In this document: positions 1-6,647 of the stretch, piece by piece
How the letters are laid out: each line of letters opens with the position of its first letter
Position numbering within the stretch: the first letter of the stretch is position 1
Source: an uncultured Dialister sp.
Lineage (GTDB): Bacteria > Bacillota > Negativicutes > Veillonellales > Dialisteraceae
Direction: 5' to 3'
NCBI GenBank assembly: GCA_900759415.1
Contig: CAAEVC010000138.1
Coordinates: 1-17,202, forward strand
DNA: 17,202 nucleotides
Translations under genes and position numbers: made by a program
Notes under the pieces: generated by a model
The model's input: only the letters and a program-made list of their open reading frames with translations
What the model was told of the DNA's origin: nothing
The model's database searches: none

Positions 1-37
1 CGAAGATAGCTGCAAAGATACCGGTTCTTTTCCTCAT
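1..37 (-). CDS. 5' end of a leftward gene cut by the window edge
   Basis: Only the first twelve codons are inside the window (read M-R-K-R-T-G-I-F-A-A-I-F). The ATG at 37-35 is preceded on the minus strand by a near-perfect Shine-Dalgarno GGGAGG about five bases upstream, which makes this a convincing start even though the gene is cut off. Basic residues followed by a hydrophobic run look like the beginning of a signal peptide or membrane anchor, but twelve residues cannot settle this and no family can be named. Confidence 0.55.
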   Translation of the reverse strand, partial: MRKRTGIFAAIF

Positions 38-82
38 ATTTACCTCCCTGGAATGGACAGTTCCACATTTGAATAGTCCAAT

Positions 83-109
83 AATGATGACTTTTTCATC
101 ATTGTATCA
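83..109 (-). promoter_or_regulatory. Extended -10 element overlapped by a palindrome, upstream of the edge gene
   Basis: On the minus strand 109-101 reads TGATACAAT, an extended -10 (TGn plus a TATAAT-like hexamer). It runs into an 8-bp inverted repeat, AATGATGA (83-90) and TCATCATT (96-103) with a 5-base spacer. A palindrome over the -10 and start site is a common repressor-operator arrangement. No good -35 is present, so the element is only suggested. Confidence 0.35.
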
Positions 110-210
110 TAGAAAAGGAAGAATAGCTATGAGAGATGTTTTTTCATGCTTGCCGGCAGAGCCAATAGCAGCAACTCAACCTTGAACACAGTATACAGGG
201 CTTTATATCC

Positions 211-236
211 GTCGGCACTGCCGACATTCTTTGCTC
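211..236. repeat. Short palindromic intergenic repeat, copy 1
   Basis: GTCGGC and GCCGAC form a 6-bp inverted repeat with a 3-base loop, followed by TTCTT-N-GCTC. The same arrangement recurs at 9831-9856, with 21 of 26 positions identical and the loop bases changed. Both copies lie a few bases downstream of the stop codon of a leftward gene. There is no T-tract on either side of the hairpin, so it does not look like an ordinary intrinsic terminator. Confidence 0.5.
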
Positions 237-252
237 ACCGCTCTAAAATTTC

Positions 253-1155
253 TTATCCCTTCAATACCCCTGTGCCGTCAAATTCGGGAATGAAGATGCT
301 GTCAGAACTGTCTTTCTGCTGTACGTAGCCTTCTTCGATGCCCAGGGCTTCCATATAGCTCTCACATTCTTCGTATTCTTCATCGCTGACCCGGCGGTTG
401 ATTTCCGGGAATTCGGCGGCTCTTCCGCAGGGGACGTACTGACGCATGAGGCTGAAGAGAACCTGTCCAGGCTCAAATGTTTCTGCCACGTATTCCAGCA
501 CTTTCTTTGTATTTTCCACATGGTTTGGCAGGATGAGGTGGCGGATGAGGACACCTTTCTGCAGAATGCCGTCGGAATCCATCTGATAGGGACCTGTCTG
601 GCGGTACATCTGCTCAATGGCAGCGGTAGCTTTTTCAAAATAATCAGGTGCATCACTGTATTTTGCCGCTGTTTCCGATTCGCTGTATTTCAGATCCGGG
701 AGCCAGCACTGGACTTTATTTCTCAAGAAAGCAACGGTGTGGACACTTTCGTAGCCACCACAGTTGTAGACCACCGGGACAGGAAGAGGTTCTCGGAGAC
801 TCTGGAAAATGGCATGGGTGTAATGGGTGGGAGTCACGAGATCGATGTTATGGGCTCCCTGACGGATGAGTTCAAAGTAGATTTCCCGGAGCCTTTCTAC
901 AGAGACCTCTATGCCCTTTCGCATTTCTGAGATTTCATAATTCTGGCAATAGACACAGGACAGGTTACATCCTGCAAAAAACACGGTGCCTGCTCCCCTT
1001 GTGCCTGCGATACACGGTTCTTCCCAATGGTGAAGAGCGGCTCTGGAAATCACAGGCAGCATACCGCACTGGCAGTATCCCATATATCCTTTATCATTCA
1101 CCGATATTTTACGTTCTATCTTACATGCCCTGGGGCATATATTACATATACTCAT
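253..1155 (-). CDS. PflX-like radical SAM protein (pyruvate formate-lyase activating enzyme-related)
   Basis: A 300-residue radical SAM enzyme of the PflX/COG1313 type. The cluster-binding motif is C63-x3-C67-x2-C70 in the context GCNLSCVYCQN, with the preceding glycine-rich GAGTVFF strand typical of the group. The N-terminus holds extra cysteines (C4, C7, C11, C28) in a CxxCPRxC pattern also seen in PflX relatives, which may bind zinc or a second cluster. The family is related to PFL-activating enzymes by sequence; its substrate is generally unknown. The ATG at 1155 has the site AGAAGGAG on the minus strand eight bases away. A weak TACAAT -10 can be seen at 1205-1200. No pfl-type glycyl radical enzyme lies beside it here, so a partner cannot be inferred. 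Family confident, role open. Confidence 0.88.
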   Translation of the reverse strand: MSICNICPRACKIERKISVNDKGYMGYCQCGMLPVISRAALHHWEEPCIAGTRGAGTVFFAGCNLSCVYCQNYEISEMRKGIEVSVERLREIYFELIRQGAHNIDLVTPTHYTHAIFQSLREPLPVPVVYNCGGYESVHTVAFLRNKVQCWLPDLKYSESETAAKYSDAPDYFEKATAAIEQMYRQTGPYQMDSDGILQKGVLIRHLILPNHVENTKKVLEYVAETFEPGQVLFSLMRQYVPCGRAAEFPEINRRVSDEEYEECESYMEALGIEEGYVQQKDSSDSIFIPEFDGTGVLKG

Positions 1156-1248
1156 CGTTTCTCCTTCTTACGAAACAATCATGATTGGACTGCCCTACTA
1201 TTGTACCACATCATCTTTTTTTGTTGTTCTCTGATACATATTTTTCAA

Positions 1249-1277
1249 TTGATTCATTGATTTAAAAATCATATAAT
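1249..1277 (+). promoter_or_regulatory. Sigma-70-type promoter of the purine permease
   Basis: TTGATT (1249-1254), a 17-base spacer and a perfect TATAAT (1272-1277). The predicted start is near 1284, giving a leader of about 45 bases, too short for a purine riboswitch. Confidence 0.7.
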
Positions 1278-1330
1278 AAAACCGTAATATATATCTATAT
1301 AGAATTTTTCACAACGAAAGGAGTTTTCCA

Positions 1331-2725
1331 ATGGAAAACAAGGGAGGTCTTTTAGACAGGATTTTCCACCTGACAGAGAGTCACACCAATGTACGCACAG
1401 AAGTGATGGCAGGTATCACTACTTTCATGACCATGGCCTACATCCTCGCTGTCAACCCCGCTATTATGAGTACCACCGGTATGGATAAGGGGGCTGTTCT
1501 TACAGCTACCGCCATTGCCGGATTCATGGGCACCCTGTTTATGGCGATTTTTGCCAATTATCCTTTTGCGCTGGCACCCGGCATGGGCTTGAATGCGTTC
1601 TTCGCCTTCACAGTCGTGCAGCAGATGGGCTACTCCTGGCAGATGGCTCTGGCCGCCGTCTTTGTAGAAGGCCTTATCTTCATCGTTCTGTCACTCACCA
1701 ATGTGCGGGAGGCTATCTTTAATGCCATTCCTATCAATCTGAAACGGGCGGTATCTGCAGGTATCGGTCTTTTCATCGCTTTCATCGGCCTGGGAAGTGC
1801 ACAGATCATCGTAGCCAATCCAGCCACCAAGATTTCTCTCTTCCCTTTCAAGCAGGCTTTGGCTGCCGGTACATTCCATACCACCGGTATCACAGTCGTC
1901 ATTGCTCTCCTCGGTGTGCTTTTCACCGCTATCCTCATGGTCAGGAAGGTGAGAGGCAATATCCTTTGGGGTATTCTCTTCACCTGGCTTTTAGGGGTGT
2001 TCTGTGAACTTACAGGACTCTATGTCCCCAATCCTGCAGTCGGTGCGTTCAGCACACTGCCAGATTTCTCTGCCGGCCTTGCTTCTTTCATTCCAAAGAG
2101 TCTTGACCCCATCTTCATGCAGCTTGATTTCTCTCAGGTGACCACCTTCAATTTCGCAGTCGTCCTCCTTGCTTTCCTATTCGTCGATATCTTCGATACC
2201 ATCGGCACATTGATCGGCGTTTCTTCAAAAGCCAATATGCTGGATAAGGATAACAAGCTGCCTCACATCAAAGGCGCTCTCATGGCTGACGCCGTAGCTA
2301 CTGCTCTCGGTGCAGTGATTGGTGTTTCCACCACCACTACTTATGTAGAAAGTGCCTCTGGCGTTTCTGAAGGGGGACGCACCGGTCTGACTGCTGTCAC
2401 TGTAGCCATCCTCTTCTTCCTCTCTATGTTCCTGGCACCGATTTTCCTTGCTATCCCTGCATTCGCAACAGCTCCGGCACTCATTATCGTCGGATTCCTC
2501 ATGTTCACAGCTGTCACAGGCATCGAATTCAATGATCCAAGAGAAGCGATTCCCTGCTACTTCACCATCATTGCCATGCCTTTCGCTTACAGCATTGCAG
2601 AAGGCATCTCCTTCGGCACCATCATGTACACCCTCATCAATGTACTGACTGGACGGAAAGATAAAGTCAGCGTCCTCATGATGGCATTGACCGTCATTTT
2701 CATTCTGAAATATATTTTCATCTGA
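1331..2725 (+). CDS. NCS2-family (AzgA-like) purine permease
   Basis: A 464-residue polytopic inner-membrane protein of the NCS2/AzgA group (COG2252), which takes up adenine, guanine or hypoxanthine with protons. Family marks include the N-terminal FMTMAYILAVNP segment, the glycine-rich GMGLNAFFAFTV stretch, the conserved DIFDTIGTLIGV segment, and the serine/threonine-rich STTTTYVES with the following GRTGLTAV. The length is normal for the family and the frame is intact. AAAGGAG (1317-1323) precedes the ATG at a good distance. It is a single transcription unit by its own promoter and a hairpin directly downstream. The specific base cannot be decided by eye. No purine riboswitch precedes it. 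Confidence 0.92.
   Translation: MENKGGLLDRIFHLTESHTNVRTEVMAGITTFMTMAYILAVNPAIMSTTGMDKGAVLTATAIAGFMGTLFMAIFANYPFALAPGMGLNAFFAFTVVQQMGYSWQMALAAVFVEGLIFIVLSLTNVREAIFNAIPINLKRAVSAGIGLFIAFIGLGSAQIIVANPATKISLFPFKQALAAGTFHTTGITVVIALLGVLFTAILMVRKVRGNILWGILFTWLLGVFCELTGLYVPNPAVGAFSTLPDFSAGLASFIPKSLDPIFMQLDFSQVTTFNFAVVLLAFLFVDIFDTIGTLIGVSSKANMLDKDNKLPHIKGALMADAVATALGAVIGVSTTTTYVESASGVSEGGRTGLTAVTVAILFFLSMFLAPIFLAIPAFATAPALIIVGFLMFTAVTGIEFNDPREAIPCYFTIIAMPFAYSIAEGISFGTIMYTLINVLTGRKDKVSVLMMALTVIFILKYIFI
2687..2716 (+). promoter_or_regulatory. Possible promoter for the SMR gene inside the permease 3' end
   Basis: TTGACC (2687-2692), 18 bases, TATATT (2711-2716). A start near 2723 would place the hairpin at 2741-2766 inside the SMR leader. 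This matters because there is no room for a promoter between that hairpin and the SMR start. Confidence 0.4.
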
Positions 2726-2740
2726 TTCATTAGTCCAAAG

Positions 2741-2766
2741 CCTGCACCGGAAGGCGCAGGTTTTTT
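2741..2766 (+). terminator. Intrinsic terminator, possible attenuator for the SMR gene
   Basis: CCTGCACC and GGCGCAGG pair around a GGAA loop with one internal mismatch, followed by six T. It ends the permease transcript. It stops only 14 bases before the SMR start codon. An outer 5-bp pairing, TCCAA (2734-2738) with TTGGA (2769-2773), would cover part of the SMR Shine-Dalgarno site. Confidence 0.85.
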
Positions 2767-2780
2767 CATTGGAGTTTTCT

Positions 2781-3104
2781 ATGGCCTATGTCTTACTTTT
2801 CCTGTCCATCGCTCTTGAACTGACAGGAACCACCCTTCTTAAAATGTCCCAGGGCTTCACCCTCCTCTTTCCCACTGTTGGATGCCTTATATCCTATGGT
2901 CTATGCTTCTACATATTCTCCAAAGCCGCTCTTTCCCTGAACCTCGCCCTTGCTTATGCTACCTGGAGCGGCGTAGGCCTTCTTGTCACCACCATGATTC
3001 CCTGGTCCTTCTTCGGCGAAAGGCTGACTATCATGGGCTTTTTGGGCATCGCCTTCATCTTTACAGGCTGCATTCTTCTCAACGCATTCGGCGTAAAAAA
3101 TTAA
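2781..3104 (+). CDS. Small multidrug resistance (SMR/EmrE-type) transporter
   Basis: A 107-residue, four-helix inner-membrane protein. E13 in helix 1 sits in ELTGTTLLKMSQGF, the place of the proton/drug-coupling Glu14 of EmrE. AYATWSG (Y59, W62) matches the Tyr60/Trp63 region of EmrE. These match the Qac/EmrE subtype rather than the guanidinium-exporting Gdx subtype, so quaternary-cation efflux is likely, although many such proteins have no known substrate. I chose the ATG at 2781: it has GGAG (2771-2774) six bases upstream and gives the usual SMR length. A TTG at 2769 in the same frame would add four residues and lacks a site. Only one SMR gene is present, so a homodimer is expected. Confidence 0.88.
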   Translation: MAYVLLFLSIALELTGTTLLKMSQGFTLLFPTVGCLISYGLCFYIFSKAALSLNLALAYATWSGVGLLVTTMIPWSFFGERLTIMGFLGIAFIFTGCILLNAFGVKN

Positions 3105-3127
3105 ATCCTCCAAATTTCAGCCTATCC

Positions 3128-3153
3128 GGCAACCTGGCGCCGCCAGCGATGCC
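3128..3153. other. Hairpin between the SMR and carboxypeptidase genes
   Basis: GGCA (3128-3131) and TGCC (3150-3153) flank CTGGC (3134-3138) and GCCAG (3142-3146), making a stepped hairpin. AAATTT occurs on both outer sides (3112-3117 and 3154-3159). It may help end the SMR transcript, but the following T-run is only four bases, so the role is uncertain. Confidence 0.35.
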
Positions 3154-3174
3154 AAATTTTATCTCGAGGTATTC

Positions 3175-3984
3175 ATGAAATACATATATATTCTTCTTTC
3201 TCTCCTCCTTTTCTTCTCACCCCTTCCTGCCATGGCAGAGACTCCTTCCATCACTGCTGATGCGGCAGTCATCATGGATGGGAAGACAGGGCACATCCTT
3301 TATGAAAAGAATGGAAATAAGAGAGAATATCCTGCCAGTATGACAAAAATCATGACCGCCATCCTTGCCATTGAAAAAGGAAACCCCTACAAGACCGTAG
3401 TAGTTTCAAAAAATGCGGCAGACGTGGAATCTACCGCATTAAATGGCGGTGAATGGCTCACCCTGGGAGACCTGGAAAACCAGATGATGCTCATCTCCGA
3501 CAATGGCGCTGCCACCGCAATTGCAGAAAATATCGCAAAAAGTCTTCCTGCCTTTACAGCCATGATGAATGAGAAAGCCAGATCCCTTGGCATGAATAGC
3601 ACCCACTTCACCAACGCCAACGGCATGCCTGATGAAAATCACTATTCCACTGCCATGGATATGGCAAAACTTGCCCGTTATGCTATGGAAAACAAGAAAT
3701 TCCGTACTCTTGTTTCTACGAAATACAAGAAGATCCGCTATCAGAAGCCTGTAGAAATCTTCTCTGTCTCCAATTCCAACCAGCTCCTCTATACTTATAA
3801 GGGAGCCACCGGCATCAAAACAGGCTATACAAGAGCCGCCGCCGGCTGCCTTGCCGCCTCTGCCACCCGGAATGGTCGCGAACTCATCGTCATCATCATG
3901 CACTCCAAAGACGGGGACAGTCGTTTCAGAGAAGCCGCCAGACTGCTGGATTATGGATTTGAAATAGTGAAGAGTGATCACTAG
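3175..3984 (+). CDS. D-alanyl-D-alanine carboxypeptidase (peptidase S11), short form
   Basis: A 269-residue penicillin-binding protein of the S11 family that trims the terminal D-Ala from peptidoglycan stem peptides. A signal peptide (cleavage likely after A-M-A, residue 21) exports it. The three active-site motifs are present: S55-x-x-K58 (SMTK), S108-D-N110 and K215-T-G217. The protein stops about 55 residues after the KTG motif. It therefore lacks the C-terminal beta domain and the amphipathic membrane helix of PBP5/DacA-like enzymes (usually about 380-440 residues). It is probably soluble in the periplasm or held by partners. GAGG (3166-3169) supports the ATG. The frame is intact, so the short length appears natural. 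Confidence 0.9.
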   Translation: MKYIYILLSLLLFFSPLPAMAETPSITADAAVIMDGKTGHILYEKNGNKREYPASMTKIMTAILAIEKGNPYKTVVVSKNAADVESTALNGGEWLTLGDLENQMMLISDNGAATAIAENIAKSLPAFTAMMNEKARSLGMNSTHFTNANGMPDENHYSTAMDMAKLARYAMENKKFRTLVSTKYKKIRYQKPVEIFSVSNSNQLLYTYKGATGIKTGYTRAAAGCLAASATRNGRELIVIIMHSKDGDSRFREAARLLDYGFEIVKSDH

Positions 3985-4025
3985 CGGCACCTGCGACTGA
4001 ACGCCGATCCTGTGCCGGCAGTAAC

Positions 4026-4065
4026 AAAAACGCTTTGGACTCATTTAAAGTGCCAAAGCGTTTTT
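4026..4065. terminator. Bidirectional intrinsic terminator
   Basis: AAAAACGCTTTGG (4026-4038) and CCAAAGCGTTTTT (4053-4065) are perfectly complementary, with extra pairing (ACT/AGT) inside. A- and T-runs on the two sides let it end both the carboxypeptidase transcript and the convergent DUF2284 transcript. Confidence 0.9.
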
Positions 4066-4077
4066 GATTTCCCTGTC

Positions 4078-4635
4078 TTAATCCAGCAGGACCATGCCGT
4101 AGATATTCAGTTCTTTAATAGGTCCGGAAAACATTCTTGCATCGAAGCCGTTGTCAGAGGCAAGGGCGAATACATCGATGCCGAAGGCTTCCAGAGACGG
4201 GCGGGCGATTTCTGGATGTACGCATTTTTCAAGATTGCATTTCTCGCAGAGGCTGCAGCGGCCCGCTTTCAAGGCGAAAGCCTTATAATAATTCTTCATA
4301 AGCGCTGCTTTTTCCACTTTGATGAGAACATCCAGAAGACCATTGTTGATATCTGTCTCCATTTTCATCCAGTCCTTCACGTCCTTCATTTCGATAGGCA
4401 CTGTATACCGCACGAGGAGACCATTTTTATAATCTTTCAAAAAATCCCTGGTGATCGAAAGATCTGGCACATAAGGAGGGCAGCAGAGAGTTTTCCCGTA
4501 ATTTCTGCATCCAAACTGACATTTCATTCTTGGCCATGTGCCAATCTTCACCTTTGGCACATCTACCCGGCGGACTGCCGATGCTCCGTCTTTCAGTGCT
4601 TCATCTTCCAATGCTTTCCAATCACACTCTTTCAT
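4078..4635 (-). CDS. DUF2284 predicted metal-binding protein
   Basis: A 185-residue cytoplasmic protein with the cysteine pattern of DUF2284 (PF10050). The first group is C39-x3-C43 followed by YGKTLCCPP (C51, C52). The second is C127-x2-C130-x2-C133-x4-C138, then the family's HPEIARPSLEAFGIDV stretch. These eight cysteines could hold iron-sulfur clusters or zinc. The biochemical role of the family is not established to my knowledge, so no reaction is proposed. The ATG is preceded by AAAGGAGG (4648-4641 on the minus strand), an almost ideal site. It stands alone: convergent with the carboxypeptidase gene and divergent from padR, with no clear promoter seen. Confidence 0.88.
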   Translation of the reverse strand: MKECDWKALEDEALKDGASAVRRVDVPKVKIGTWPRMKCQFGCRNYGKTLCCPPYVPDLSITRDFLKDYKNGLLVRYTVPIEMKDVKDWMKMETDINNGLLDVLIKVEKAALMKNYYKAFALKAGRCSLCEKCNLEKCVHPEIARPSLEAFGIDVFALASDNGFDARMFSGPIKELNIYGMVLLD

Positions 4636-4777
4636 AGTAACCTCCTTTATCCTTTTTTATTCTACCACTTTCTCTTTAGTGAAATATTTTGAAATATTCT
4701 ATTAAACCATACAAGAAATGCCATATGATACCGATTTTCAGTCTTTATACGTCCTCTCAAAAAGCAAATATTTTTTA

Positions 4778-4807
4778 CAAGGTACCTTGCATTACAAAGT
4801 ACCTTGT
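4778..4807. promoter_or_regulatory. Tandem palindromic operators, probably for the PadR repressor
   Basis: CAAGGTACCTTG (4778-4789) is a perfect 12-bp palindrome. ACAAAGTACCTTGT (4794-4807) is a second copy with one broken pair. Their centres are 17 bp apart, not far from two helical turns. They cover the -35 and spacer of the padR promoter, which is how an autorepressor would sit. PadR-family proteins typically bind such inverted repeats as winged-helix dimers. Confidence 0.65.
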
Positions 4808-4815
4808 GTTATATT
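4787..4815 (+). promoter_or_regulatory. Promoter of the padR operon
   Basis: TTGCAT (4787-4792), 17 bases, TATATT (4810-4815). The -35 lies inside the first palindrome and the spacer holds the second, so bound repressor would block polymerase. The predicted start is near 4822, leaving a leader of about 60 bases. Confidence 0.65.
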
Positions 4816-4880
4816 ATTTCTAACAGAGAGTTCATGATACCAGTCTCCCCCAAGAGAAATTGTTTACGAAAGGAGAAACC

Positions 4881-5207
4881 ATGAATATCCAATTAAAGAA
4901 AGGTGTCATGGAGATAGTGGTTCTTTCCATGCTGAGACGGAAAGATTATTACGGATATGAACTGGTGACCGATATTTCAAAATACATTGAGATGTCGGAA
5001 GGGACCATTTATCCCCTGCTGAACCGGTTCAAGAAGGATGGTCTTGTAGACACCTACCTGGCAGAGTCCCATAACGGGCCGCCCCGGAAATATTACCGCA
5101 TCACCGACACAGGAAGAGAAGAATTTCAGGAATCCCTGAAAGAGTGGACAGAGTTCAACAAGGCTGTCCGACGTATATTAGCCGAAGGAGGCGATCTCCA
5201 TGAATAA
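4881..5207 (+). CDS. PadR-family transcriptional regulator
   Basis: A 108-residue winged-helix repressor of the PadR family, short (PadR-s2) type. The N-terminal core LKKGVMEIVVLSMLRRKDYYGYELV and the recognition region SEGTIYPLLNRFKKDGLV are followed by the wing GPPRKYYRITDTG and a short C-terminal dimerisation helix. I chose the ATG at 4881 because AAAGGAG (4869-4875) is five bases upstream; an in-frame TTG at 4860 has no site. The stop overlaps the start of the HAAS gene by eight bases, so the two are translationally coupled. PadR regulators beside HAAS/DUF1700 membrane proteins are a known Firmicute pairing, usually tied to envelope or small-molecule stress. The signal is not known here. 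Confidence 0.92.
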   Translation: MNIQLKKGVMEIVVLSMLRRKDYYGYELVTDISKYIEMSEGTIYPLLNRFKKDGLVDTYLAESHNGPPRKYYRITDTGREEFQESLKEWTEFNKAVRRILAEGGDLHE

Positions 5208-5799
5208 AACAGAATTTCTGGATCTGCTCCGTTATTATTTCAGAAACGCCAATAAAAGAGAGGTTGAAGAAATCTTATCCGATTATGAATCCCACTTTGA
5301 AGAAGGAAAGAAAAGAGGACTTTCCGAAGAGGAAATCGCCAAAGAACTGGGGAGCCCGAAAGAAATCTACGATTCCTTCCAGTCCGAAGGGATGGTGAAT
5401 GAAAGAACGAAAGCCAATCAGCTGAAAGATACTGCTTCCCAGCTGGCAAGAGATACCCAGGCACATGTGGAAAAGACCTGGTCAGAAGTGAGCCCGAAAC
5501 TCCCGATGGCTGCTGAAAAGACAGCGAGAGTAACTGCCCGTTTCCTCACTGCCGCCGGTATTATCATCGCAGTGATTATTGCAGCAGCTACCTGCCTTGT
5601 GCTTTCCCTTCTCACCATGAACTTCACTCCCTTCCACGGGATCCCTCCACTCCCCCATTTCAGTACCCTTACCCTGGCATCGATCGGAAGCTTCGGTCTC
5701 TTCTCAGCTCTTTCCATCTATTTCATTGCTGTTGAAGGAAGCCGTGCACTGACCGGGACTTTTGAAAAGCCAGAAGAGAAAGGCGGTGACCAGGGATGA
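5200..5799 (+). CDS. HAAS (DUF1700) domain membrane protein
   Basis: A 199-residue protein. Residues 1-63 are a HAAS-type helical domain: MNKTEFLDLLRYYF, then SDYESHFEEGKKRGLSEEEIAKELGSP. A charged linker of about 45 residues follows, then two membrane segments near residues 110-135 and 150-170, and a short charged tail. HAAS domains are regularly encoded next to PadR regulators and are thought to carry a signal between membrane and regulator, but the mechanism is inferred from gene neighbourhood. The start overlaps padR by eight bases. The stop overlaps the next start in an ATGA, so the three genes form one tightly coupled unit. The DUF4097 beta-helix gene that often follows in such operons is absent. 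Confidence 0.85.
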   Translation: MNKTEFLDLLRYYFRNANKREVEEILSDYESHFEEGKKRGLSEEEIAKELGSPKEIYDSFQSEGMVNERTKANQLKDTASQLARDTQAHVEKTWSEVSPKLPMAAEKTARVTARFLTAAGIIIAVIIAAATCLVLSLLTMNFTPFHGIPPLPHFSTLTLASIGSFGLFSALSIYFIAVEGSRALTGTFEKPEEKGGDQG

Positions 5800-6146
5800 A
5801 AAAAATCATCATTTCTACTGTTCTTGCCATTCTTTCCCTCATGGTAGGCATTTTCTCCTTCCTCACCAATGACCTCACCTCCTATAACCGGTGGATGATG
5901 GATAACGGTCCAAAGATTATGGAAAAATTCAGCGACCACCACAAAGATAAGGATCGCCGGGATTTCAGAAAGGACAACTTTAGAAGAGACGATCATCATA
6001 GAGATGACCGCCGGGATGACAGGGACAGAGATCACAGAGGGCCCATGATGGACCGTCCGATGGACAGAAATGACCGTCCTATGGATAGAGGTACTGCGCA
6101 GAACGATTCCCAGAAGGATACGCCTTCTGAAAATACAAATCAGTAG
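5796..6146 (+). CDS. Membrane-anchored Asp/Arg/His-rich small protein
   Basis: A 116-residue protein of no family I recognise. Residues 2-24 are one hydrophobic segment after two lysines, a signal anchor or uncleaved signal peptide. From about residue 45 it is almost wholly charged, with runs such as DDHHRDDRRDDRDRDHRG and a small internal repeat (MDRPMDRNDRPMDRG). Such a tail would be disordered and could bind metal, polyphosphate or lipopolysaccharide head groups; this is inference. The ATGA overlap with the HAAS gene and its place as third gene of the PadR operon make it a real gene despite low complexity. Its composition resembles the repeat protein 0.9 kb downstream, suggesting related jobs. 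Confidence 0.75.
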   Translation: MKKIIISTVLAILSLMVGIFSFLTNDLTSYNRWMMDNGPKIMEKFSDHHKDKDRRDFRKDNFRRDDHHRDDRRDDRDRDHRGPMMDRPMDRNDRPMDRGTAQNDSQKDTPSENTNQ

Positions 6147-6185
6147 TGCTCACGATTTTTTCACCCATGGATTTCCTGTTTCATA

Positions 6186-6191
6186 TATAAT
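6186..6191 (+). promoter_or_regulatory. Possible -10 element of the exported 103-residue protein gene
   Basis: A perfect TATAAT lies 40 bases before the ATG, but no convincing -35 is found at 16-18 bases and there is no TGn extension. No terminator separates this gene from the PadR operon, so read-through is also possible. Confidence 0.35.
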
Positions 6192-6230
6192 AGATACAGG
6201 ATTCATGTAGTCACAGAAAGGAAGATCAGA

Positions 6231-6542
6231 ATGAAAAAATTAAATGCACTTCTTATTGCTTCTTTAACCGCACTCACCGTCACAGGCGGTGCTCTTCTTG
6301 GTGATTCTGTCTATGCCTCTGGTGATCATAACCCGAAGGTGAAAGCAGAACAGACCCAGCAGAGCCAGGTGGAGAAGAAATATAAGCCGGAAGCCGGCCA
6401 GACAAAACAGAAGCGCCCGATGAAAAAATGGGAAGAAAAATATTATGAACTGCACCCGGAAGCCAGAGATCAGGAAAAGGGTGACGTTGAAGAAAAACAT
6501 AACGACAGAGACGAAGAATACCAGAACTGGCACAGACTTTAA
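6231..6542 (+). CDS. Small exported highly charged protein
   Basis: A 103-residue protein with a clear signal peptide: KK, a hydrophobic core LLIASLTALTVTGGALLG, and likely cleavage after V-Y-A (residue 29). The mature part of about 74 residues is rich in Lys, Glu, Gln and Asp. It has a Q/K-rich first half and an aromatic-spiced second half (KKWEEKYYELHPEARDQ, then EEYQNWHRL). No domain is recognised and it has no cysteine. AAAGGA (6217-6222) supports the ATG. It lies between the PadR operon and the His-rich repeat protein, in the same direction, and may belong to the same regulon. A small periplasmic chaperone or metal/acid-stress buffer is possible but unproven. Confidence 0.7.
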   Translation: MKKLNALLIASLTALTVTGGALLGDSVYASGDHNPKVKAEQTQQSQVEKKYKPEAGQTKQKRPMKKWEEKYYELHPEARDQEKGDVEEKHNDRDEEYQNWHRL

Positions 6543-6570
6543 TTCCATGCAGAAGGAAATCACTGGAACA

Positions 6571-6591
6571 GGGCTGCCTTTCCGGCAGCCC
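6571..6591. other. Strong intergenic hairpin without T-tract
   Basis: GGGCTGCC and GGCAGCCC pair perfectly around a TTTCC loop. The bases after it are ATCCTTTG, so it is not a standard terminator. It may protect the upstream mRNA end or give partial termination between the two exported-protein genes. Confidence 0.5.
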
Positions 6592-6647
6592 ATCCTTTGA
6601 ACCAATTTTAACTGAGAATGATTTTTATTAGCAAAGGAGTGTTCATT

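Noticed and set aside
13..27. A 15-base stretch (CAAAGATACCGGTTC) also found at 11238-11252 in the ZTP riboswitch
   Set aside because: Here it is coding sequence of the edge gene and no other riboswitch element is near. A 15-base match within 17 kb is close to what chance allows.
146..328. A 60-codon rightward frame near the left end
   Set aside because: It overlaps the radical SAM gene on the other strand and crosses the palindromic repeat; no ribosome site.
1261..1330. AATCATATAAT before the purine permease, reminiscent of the start of a purine riboswitch
   Set aside because: It is the promoter -10 region, and the remaining leader of about 45 bases is too short and lacks the conserved loops.
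2723..2780. Guanidine-II (mini-ykkC) riboswitch before the SMR gene
   Set aside because: There is a single hairpin with a GGAA loop; two ACGR-loop hairpins are required. The SMR protein is of the EmrE/Qac subtype, not Gdx.
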